Under the pieces are notes generated by a model, which was not told the DNA's origin, ran no database searches, and saw only the letters and a list, made by a program, of their open reading frames with translations. 11,716 nucleotides of DNA from assembly GCA_934476025.1 (NCBI GenBank), contig CAKSNI010000015.1, positions 1-11,716 on the forward strand, read 5' to 3'. The translations under genes were made by a program, and so were the position numbers. This document shows, piece by piece, positions 6,691 to 11,716 of this stretch (its first letter is position 1; the number at the start of each line of letters is the position of its first letter). This DNA comes from an uncultured Eubacteriales bacterium (GTDB taxonomy: Bacteria > Bacillota > Clostridia > Oscillospirales > Acutalibacteraceae).

Positions 6691-6718
6691 TTGCAAAATC
6701 TGCCTAAAATGTTATAAT
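6691..6718 (+). promoter_or_regulatory. Promoter of the HAD phosphatase and deaminase pair
   Basis: A perfect -10 TATAAT (6713-6718) is preceded after 16 bases by a weak -35 TTGCAA (6691-6696). The -35 lies in a small inverted repeat, TTTTGC TT GCAAAA (6685-6698), which could be an operator or chance. It diverges from the rpmB promoter. Confidence 0.7.
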
Positions 6719-6750
6719 AAACAAAAATCAGAGTCTATCTGATGCGAAAC

Positions 6751-6765
6751 GGAGAGAATCATGTG
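6751..6765 (+). promoter_or_regulatory. Ribosome binding site deciding the GTG start of the HAD gene
   Basis: GGAGAG (6751-6756) stands six bases before GTG 6763, giving the family-typical start MIRAVLFDLDGT. The alternative ATG 6742 has no comparable site and adds seven non-conserved residues. Confidence 0.72.
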
Positions 6766-7443
6766 ATTCGGGCGGTTTTATTTGATTTGGACGGAACCCT
6801 GGTGAACTCTTTGGCCGATCTGGCTTTTGCGGTCAATACGGTTTTGCGGCGGCACGGGTACCCGACCCATCCGCAGCAGGCTTTTCGTTATTTTGCCGGC
6901 AACGGAAATGCCATGATGATGCGCCGGGCTCTTCCGGAGGATCAACGGGACGACGCCCGGGTGGAGCGGTTGAAAAACGAATTTTTCGAAGTGTATCGGC
7001 CTCATTGTGCCGATCAGAGCCGGCCTTATCCCGGCGTTGAGGAAATGCTCCGGTCGCTCAAAAGCGCCGGCATCCGCCTGGCGGTTGTAACCAATAAAGC
7101 CCAGCCGATGACCGATGCCGTGATTCCGGCCATGTTCGGGCAGATGCCTGTTTCGTTTGATGCCGTGATCGGTCAACGGGAGGGGGTTCCCACCAAACCG
7201 GATCCGGCAATGGCGCGCCTGGCCATGCGGGCCCTGGGGGTTGTGCCGCGGGAATGCCTGTTTGTGGGTGACAGCGCCGCCGATATGCAGACGGGCTGTG
7301 CCGCCGGGGCCTGCCCCGTGGGGGTTCTGTGGGGGTTCCGCGACCGGCAGGAACTGCTTTCCGCCGGGGCCAAATACCTGATCGAACAGCCGTCAGAACT
7401 GCCGGAAATCATTCAGAAAATCCATCGGGAAACCGAAGAATAG
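6763..7443 (+). CDS. HAD-superfamily hydrolase, phosphoglycolate-phosphatase-like
   Basis: This 226-residue soluble HAD phosphatase has all four catalytic motifs. Motif I is FDLDGTL, with nucleophile Asp8 and acid/base Asp10. Motif II is VVTNK, with Thr110. Motif III is Lys145 in TKPDP. Motif IV is VGDSAADM, with Asp170 and Asp174. A helical cap lies between motifs I and II (about 16-90), as in the Gph/PGMB subfamily. It resembles phosphoglycolate phosphatase, but HAD substrates cannot be assigned from sequence; a nucleotide phosphatase is also possible given the deaminase gene 12 bases downstream. I chose GTG 6763 because of its Shine-Dalgarno and the normal N-terminus. An ATG at 6742 is the alternative. 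It is the first gene of a two-gene unit with its own TATAAT promoter. Confidence 0.88.
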   Translation: MIRAVLFDLDGTLVNSLADLAFAVNTVLRRHGYPTHPQQAFRYFAGNGNAMMMRRALPEDQRDDARVERLKNEFFEVYRPHCADQSRPYPGVEEMLRSLKSAGIRLAVVTNKAQPMTDAVIPAMFGQMPVSFDAVIGQREGVPTKPDPAMARLAMRALGVVPRECLFVGDSAADMQTGCAAGACPVGVLWGFRDRQELLSAGAKYLIEQPSELPEIIQKIHRETEE

Positions 7444-7455
7444 GGAGGTTCTCTT

Positions 7456-7935
7456 GTGAAACGCAGCAATTATCTTTCGTGGGATGAATATTTTATGGGT
7501 ATCGCCATGCTTTCGGCCCGACGGAGCAAAGACCCGTCCACCCAGGTGGGGGCCTGCATCGTCAGCCCGGAAAACCGCATTCTTTCGGTGGGGTATAACG
7601 GAATGCCCCGGTGCTGCAGCGACGACGATTTCCCGTGGGAGCGGCAGGGGGAGGCCCTTTCCACCAAATATCTGTTTGTCTGCCATGCGGAACTGAATGC
7701 CATTCTCAACTATTCGGGCGGTTCCCTGCGCGGCAGCAGAATCTATACCACGCTGTTTCCCTGCAACGAATGCGCCAAGGCGCTTATTCAAAGCGGCATT
7801 ACCGAAGTGATTTATGCCAGCGATAAATACGAGGGAACCGACAGCACCGTTGCCGCCAAACGGATGTTTGAAGCGGCCGGGCTGAAACTTACTCCCTACC
7901 GTTTTTCGCAAAAAAGCGAAGTGCTGGATCTGTAA
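7456..7935 (+). CDS. dCMP deaminase-like zinc cytidine deaminase family protein (ComEB-like)
   Basis: This 159-residue enzyme of the dCMP/ComEB deaminase family would convert dCMP to dUMP, feeding dTMP synthesis. The zinc-binding catalytic motifs are CHAELNAI, with His77 and proton shuttle Glu79, and PCNEC, with Cys103 and Cys106. The family blocks SKDPSTQVGACIV (24-36), GYNGMP (46-51), FPWER (59-63) and YTTLFPC (97-103) are in order. The usual Gly after the MPR stretch is Cys here (Cys53-Cys54), a small deviation next to the active-site region. It starts at GTG 7456, seven bases after AGGGAGG, and a strong terminator follows. It is cotranscribed with the HAD phosphatase. Substrate dCMP versus a related nucleotide is inferred from family only. 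Confidence 0.9.
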   Translation: MKRSNYLSWDEYFMGIAMLSARRSKDPSTQVGACIVSPENRILSVGYNGMPRCCSDDDFPWERQGEALSTKYLFVCHAELNAILNYSGGSLRGSRIYTTLFPCNECAKALIQSGITEVIYASDKYEGTDSTVAAKRMFEAAGLKLTPYRFSQKSEVLDL

Positions 7936-7973
7936 GACCGCTATTTTGAAACGGGCGGCTTTGTCATAGCCCA

Positions 7974-8001
7974 CCGACCGGAAAAACCGGCCGGTTTTTT
8001 T
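7974..8001 (+). terminator. Rho-independent terminator after the deaminase gene
   Basis: CCGACCGG (7974-7981) pairs with CCGGCCGG (7987-7994) with one A-C mismatch around an AAAAA loop, followed by seven T (7995-8001). It ends the HAD-deaminase unit and separates it from the next promoter. Confidence 0.92.
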
Positions 8002-8033
8002 AAAAAATGCCGTTCGACCCTTTTCGATATGGG

Positions 8034-8062
8034 TTGACAGATATTGCGACAATCGGTATAAT
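8034..8062 (+). promoter_or_regulatory. Consensus sigma-A promoter of the cell-surface gene pair
   Basis: A perfect -35 TTGACA (8034-8039), a 17-base spacer and a perfect -10 TATAAT (8057-8062) predict a leader of about 50 bases before ATG 8119. It matches the consensus in both hexamers and the spacing, so strong basal expression is expected. Confidence 0.95.
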
Positions 8063-8118
8063 AGAATAGGTTTCGTATTCGAAAAAATATTCGGTGGAGA
8101 AATAACGGAGAAAACAGC

Positions 8119-10314
8119 ATGAACGGAAAGAAATGGATCAAAAGAATCACGGCACTGACCGTGGGAATCTGTTTGCTGCTTAGCTCGGCATTGTCGGGAG
8201 GGCTGATCGGCCGGGCCGATGAAAGCCGGGACGGGTACATCAACGGTACTGATGTCAGACTGCGTTCCGGCCCCGGAACTGAATACAGCCGGATCGGTGT
8301 TCTTAATTATCCGGAGTCCTTACGGATCACCGGGCAGGAAACCGGGTCGGATCATATGGTCTGGTATCAGGTTACGGTGGTTTCCGACGGCCGGTCGGGG
8401 TATGTTCGTTCGGATCTGGTAACCCTGGTGGAAAAGGAACCGTCGCAGGCCGGTTTGTACGGAACGGTCAATACCAATTCGGTGAATGTCCGCAGCGCGC
8501 CGGGCACCTGGAACAGCCGGGTAACGGTGGTGCAGCAGGGGCAGTCGGTCAAAATTCTGGCCAGTGAAAACGATAGCGACGGGGACAAATGGTATAAAGT
8601 TTCCTTTACGATGAACGGAACCGACTACGAAGGCTACATTTTTTACAGTGTGATCACGGTGGAATACCGGTATGAATATGATGAAAATTTTGAGGCGATG
8701 ATGAACCGGGAAAAATTCCCCGAAAATTATAAAGATTCTTTGCGGAGAATGCACGCCGAATATCCGAACTGGATTGTTCGGGCGGATCATTTGGGGCTGG
8801 ACTGGAAAACGGCGGTTGACGATGAAATGGCACCCGGAAAAAATGTGGTATCCCCCAGCCGCCCGGAAGCATGGCGTTCGATGGAAAACGGGAATTACGA
8901 TTTTGATACCGGGGAGTACGCCACTTATGACAGCGGCAGCTGGCTTTCCGCCGACCGCCGGGTGGTGGAATATTATATGGATCCGCGGAATTTCCTGACC
9001 GGAAATTCGGTTTGTCAGTTTGTGGATATGAACTACGATGCGTCGGTTCAGAACATCGACCGGCTGCGGTCTATGCTGGTGGGAACCTTTTTGGCGAACG
9101 ATCTGCCGGAAGGGGAACCCTACGGGTCTTATGCACAGGCGATTATGGCAGCGGCCGGGCAAAGCGGGGTCAGCCCCTATTCACTGGCCTCCATGATTCT
9201 GGTGGAACAGGGTACCGCCGGCCAGGGAAAAAGCATTTCCGGCGTCCAACCGGGGTACGAGGGGTATTATAACTTTTACAATATCGGTGCCTATGCCGCC
9301 AACGGGTATTCGGCGGTGGCCAACGGCCTGCGGTACGCCATGAGGGAAAGCAGCTACGGCCGTCCCTGGAATTCCCGCAGCAAGGCCATCATCGGGGGCG
9401 CGGAGTTTTACGCCGATAACTACCTGAAGGACGGGCAGGATACCTTATATTACAAGAAGTTTGATGTGGTTTCCGGCTCGGTCGGGAATCATCAGTATAT
9501 GACCAATGTGGAAGGGGCCGATTCCGAAGCCCGGGTCAGCTCCCGGGGCATGATTTCGGCCTGGAATACGCCGGTGGTTCTTTCAATTCCGGTGTATGAC
9601 AATATGCCGGATACGGTTTCGCCCTATCCCTACAGTTCCGGCAACAATGACTGTTATTTAACCGGAATTTCGGTGGCCGGCAATGCACTTCCGGTCAGCC
9701 GGATGACGGATTCCTATGAAATCATTGTGGAAAATGATGTGACCGATGCGTCCGTTTGGGTCACCCTTTCCGATTCCGGCGCCTCGGTCAGCGGCGACGG
9801 TTCCCGCCCGCTTTCGGTCGGCAATAACCGGTTGGATATTACCGTAACCGCTTCGAGCGGAAAACAAAAGGTGTATACCGTATCGGTTTACCGAAAAGAA
9901 GGCCCGCCGGAACCGGCCGAACCGACGCTTTCTTCCTCCCATTACCGAATCGGGGAGGACGGGCGGATTGCCGGGATTGATCCGCTGACTTCTCCCGAAG
10001 TGCTGATTGCCAATCTGCAGGCGGAAAACGGCCGGGTGGAAGTGGAAAACCCGGGAGAAAAGATTGCAACCGGGCAGAAGCTCTTTTTGAAGGGCAATGA
10101 CGGAAGCGTTGCGGCCACCTACACCCTGTGCGTTCAGGGAGATCTGAACGGGGACGGCCGGTGCAGCCTGGTGGATATGGCCCGGGTTCAACGGCATTTG
10201 TTGGAAATCAATCAGCTGGAAGGGGATGCCTTCGCGGCGGCCGATTTTAACGGGGACGGCCGGATTTCCGTGCTGGATATGGCCCGGATTCAGCGGTATC
10301 TGCTGGGGCTTTAA
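8119..10314 (+). CDS. Secreted SH3-SH3-glucosaminidase-cadherin-like-dockerin cell-wall hydrolase
   Basis: This 731-residue exported modular protein begins with a signal peptide (about 1-33: KKWIKR, hydrophobic core, cleavage near GRADE). Two bacterial SH3 domains follow (about 38-104 and 113-182), with the repeats VRLRSGPGTEYS and VNVRSAPGTWNS that bind wall peptides. The catalytic domain (about 200-500) resembles endo-beta-N-acetylglucosaminidases of peptidoglycan. MILVEQGTAGQGKSISG contains the likely catalytic Glu363, then YYNFYNIGAYAANG, YGRPWNS, IIGGAEFYADNYL and HQYMTNVEGA. A cadherin-like beta-sandwich domain (about 512-592) and a beta-rich linker come next. The end (673-731) is a dockerin with two calcium loops, DLNGDGRCSLVD and DFNGDGRISVLD. 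ATG 8119 is eight bases after GGAG. The next gene, 15 bases on, encodes a membrane-anchored cohesin-like protein, a candidate partner. Cleavage of glycan strands is inferred from family. Confidence 0.92.
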   Translation: MNGKKWIKRITALTVGICLLLSSALSGGLIGRADESRDGYINGTDVRLRSGPGTEYSRIGVLNYPESLRITGQETGSDHMVWYQVTVVSDGRSGYVRSDLVTLVEKEPSQAGLYGTVNTNSVNVRSAPGTWNSRVTVVQQGQSVKILASENDSDGDKWYKVSFTMNGTDYEGYIFYSVITVEYRYEYDENFEAMMNREKFPENYKDSLRRMHAEYPNWIVRADHLGLDWKTAVDDEMAPGKNVVSPSRPEAWRSMENGNYDFDTGEYATYDSGSWLSADRRVVEYYMDPRNFLTGNSVCQFVDMNYDASVQNIDRLRSMLVGTFLANDLPEGEPYGSYAQAIMAAAGQSGVSPYSLASMILVEQGTAGQGKSISGVQPGYEGYYNFYNIGAYAANGYSAVANGLRYAMRESSYGRPWNSRSKAIIGGAEFYADNYLKDGQDTLYYKKFDVVSGSVGNHQYMTNVEGADSEARVSSRGMISAWNTPVVLSIPVYDNMPDTVSPYPYSSGNNDCYLTGISVAGNALPVSRMTDSYEIIVENDVTDASVWVTLSDSGASVSGDGSRPLSVGNNRLDITVTASSGKQKVYTVSVYRKEGPPEPAEPTLSSSHYRIGEDGRIAGIDPLTSPEVLIANLQAENGRVEVENPGEKIATGQKLFLKGNDGSVAATYTLCVQGDLNGDGRCSLVDMARVQRHLLEINQLEGDAFAAADFNGDGRISVLDMARIQRYLLGL
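10141..10302 (+). repeat. Two-repeat dockerin module (direct repeat, copies at 10141-10200 and 10243-10302)
   Basis: Two 60-base copies lie 102 bases apart and are similar in DNA and protein. Each encodes D-x-N-x-D-G-x(5)-D followed by MAR(V/I)QR(H/Y)LL. The DNA runs aacggggacggccgg and gatatggcccgg are identical in both. The calcium ligands Asp, Asn, Asp and Asp are complete in each, and the helix residues MAR and QR match, giving near-symmetric binding faces. Confidence 0.88.
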
Positions 10315-10329
10315 AAAGAGGAGTGTCAA

Positions 10330-11716
10330 ATGAAACGGATAACCAAAGCAATTTCGGTGCTGCTGATCGGCATTTGCCTGGCGGTTTCGGTCATTCTGCC
10401 GGTGACGGCAGCGGCCAGCACCACGATGTATTTTTCTCAGAAGAGCCTGGAAATCGGGGGGCAAATTACCGTTACCGTGCGGTATTCTCTCCCCGAAGCC
10501 GGGTATGCCATCGGCGGCAGCCTGTTTTATAACAGCGATCTGTTCGAATATGTCGGGTCAGACAGCGGCACCAACAACCGGGGCAGTTATGTCACGATTG
10601 CCATACCGATTGAGGATTCGGATATCAGCGTTTCCTTTACTTTCCGGGCCAAATCGGCCGGGAGCGGTTCGTTTGAACTGCGAAACGCCAGCTGGTCGGA
10701 TGCCGATCTGGAAATGCCGATCGGCGGCTGTTCGGCGGCCGCCACCGTCACCGATCCGGCCGGAAGTTCTTCGTCGGGTTCTTCCTCCTCCCCGGGGCAG
10801 ACTTCCTCTGCCACCCCGACCGATCCGACCGACGGAACCGATCTTCGGCTCACTTCGATTTCGGTAGCCAAAGGGGAACTTACCCCGGCTTTTTCTCCGG
10901 ATGTGCGGGAATATCGGGTCACGGTTCCCTATGAACATACCGACGGCATTCTCTACTGCAAGGTGAAAGACCCGAATGCCAAAATCTCCATTGTCGGGGA
11001 ACGGGAACTCAAGGTGGGGCTGACCACCCGTCAGATTGTGGTGTCCTCCAAATCCGGAAAGAAAAACACCTACACGGTGATTTTTAACCGTCTGGATGAA
11101 AACGGAAAGGATGTTTCGGTTCCCGAAGAAGCCATTACCGTGGAGGTGGAGGGAAAGGTTTATACGGTTTCCACCGATCTTTCGGGCCTTCAGGTTCCTT
11201 CTTCCTTTAAACAAACCACGGTGGATTACCGGGGAAAAACCGTTCCGGGCTTTTCCGACGCGGCCGAAAAACGGGTGGTTCTCTACCTGCAGTCCGATGA
11301 CGGCACCGGCGGCCTTTTCACCTATGACGCCGAAAAAGGGTTTTCCCGGTTTCTCTATCTGGATACCGAAGTCGCCACCTATATTTTCCTGGAGCCGCCC
11401 AAGGATCAGCAGACCCCGGCCGGCTACTTCCGCACTACCTACGAGTTCCCCTCCGGCAAGGTGACCTGCTGGCGGTACGACGATGCGTCCTATGCTACCT
11501 ATCTGATTGTTTACGGGGTTTCTCCCCAGGGAAATACGGAATATTTCCGGTACGATACCGCCGAAAAAACCATTCAGCGGTTTCCGGAATTTTCCGGCAG
11601 TGTCGCAACGGTGCATGAAACGGCTCCGAAAAATGTTTTCCGGGCAGCCCTGCTGATTTGCCTGTTGATCTTTATCGGGCTGATCTTCCTGGCTGTAGTG
11701 GCCCTCTCGGTGGTGC
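10330..11716 (+). CDS. Secreted, membrane-anchored protein with cohesin-like and cadherin-like domains, partial
   Basis: An uninterrupted frame of 462 codons runs off the right edge. Residues 1-28 are a signal peptide (MKRITK, hydrophobic core, cleavage near TAA-AS). Residues about 30-141 look like a cohesin-type beta-sandwich: KSLEIGGQITVTVRYS, then IGGSLFYNSDLFEYVG, ISVSFTFRAKSAGSGSFEL and a final strand. A Ser/Thr/Pro linker (145-170) follows, then a cadherin-like beta-sandwich domain (about 171-254, LTSISVAKGELTPAFSPDVREYRVTVP). A beta-rich region of unknown fold (265-425) comes next, and a transmembrane helix begins near 437 (AALLICLLIFIGLIFLAVVAL). Its C-terminal end and any cytoplasmic tail are missing. 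The protein should therefore be held in the membrane with its cohesin-like domain outside. ATG 10330 lies six bases after GAGGAG. It is cotranscribed with the dockerin hydrolase. Cohesin assignment is by pattern, not alignment. Confidence 0.8.
   Translation, partial: MKRITKAISVLLIGICLAVSVILPVTAAASTTMYFSQKSLEIGGQITVTVRYSLPEAGYAIGGSLFYNSDLFEYVGSDSGTNNRGSYVTIAIPIEDSDISVSFTFRAKSAGSGSFELRNASWSDADLEMPIGGCSAAATVTDPAGSSSSGSSSSPGQTSSATPTDPTDGTDLRLTSISVAKGELTPAFSPDVREYRVTVPYEHTDGILYCKVKDPNAKISIVGERELKVGLTTRQIVVSSKSGKKNTYTVIFNRLDENGKDVSVPEEAITVEVEGKVYTVSTDLSGLQVPSSFKQTTVDYRGKTVPGFSDAAEKRVVLYLQSDDGTGGLFTYDAEKGFSRFLYLDTEVATYIFLEPPKDQQTPAGYFRTTYEFPSGKVTCWRYDDASYATYLIVYGVSPQGNTEYFRYDTAEKTIQRFPEFSGSVATVHETAPKNVFRAALLICLLIFIGLIFLAVVALSVV

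Noticed and set aside
7940..7970. Possible extra hairpin GCTAT...ATAGC ahead of the deaminase terminator
   Set aside because: Only five pairs with a long loop and no U-tract; the strong hairpin at 7974-8001 explains termination.
8320..9162. A 280-codon minus-strand open frame within the glucosaminidase gene
   Set aside because: No motif, no ribosome binding site considered convincing, and it lies wholly opposite strongly conserved SH3 and catalytic sequence.
10558..11616. A 352-codon minus-strand open frame opposite the cohesin-like gene
   Set aside because: Low-complexity Gly/Arg-rich product with no motifs. The plus-strand frame has a signal peptide, recognisable domains, a membrane helix and a good ribosome binding site.

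Overview
The window looks like a chromosomal segment of a low-to-mid GC Gram-positive bacterium, most likely a Clostridia member (Oscillospirales/Ruminococcaceae-like). This is inferred from strong sigma-A promoters, purine-rich Shine-Dalgarno sites, TTG/GTG starts, the four-cysteine form of ribosomal protein L28, and a secreted SH3-glucosaminidase-dockerin protein. I see no mobile element, CRISPR array, tRNA or rRNA, and no gene-free gap longer than 300 bases.

Layout. (1) 1-372, minus strand: the N-terminal part of a ZnuA-like metal-binding lipoprotein, cut by the window edge. It is transcribed from a consensus promoter placed back to back with the promoter of the next unit. (2) 539-6306, plus strand: a compact six-gene unit of sugar-transfer-associated ATP-grasp protein, dapF, EamA transporter, rhodanese-TtcA-like fusion, MGDG-synthase/UgtP-like glycosyltransferase and a PlsY-like acyltransferase. 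Three of its junctions are 4-base ATGA overlaps. Its theme is mostly the cell envelope: meso-DAP for peptidoglycan, glycolipid and phosphatidate synthesis. (3) 6376-6564, minus strand: rpmB alone, with its own promoter and a terminator convergent with the six-gene unit. (4) 6763-7935, plus strand: a HAD phosphatase and a dCMP-deaminase-like gene from a TATAAT promoter, ending in a strong terminator. (5) 8119 to the window end, plus strand: a consensus promoter drives two cell-surface genes. The first encodes a secreted SH3-SH3-glucosaminidase-cadherin-like-dockerin protein. The second encodes a secreted, C-terminally membrane-anchored protein whose N-terminal domain resembles a cohesin, running past the right edge.

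The most interesting point is the last pair. A peptidoglycan hydrolase ending in a two-repeat dockerin lies 15 bases upstream of a membrane-anchored protein with a cohesin-like domain, which suggests a two-component system that tethers a wall hydrolase to the membrane. Second is the fusion of a rhodanese sulfur-carrier domain to a TtcA-like tRNA thiolase. Third is the translational coupling of a glycolipid glycosyltransferase to a divergent PlsY.
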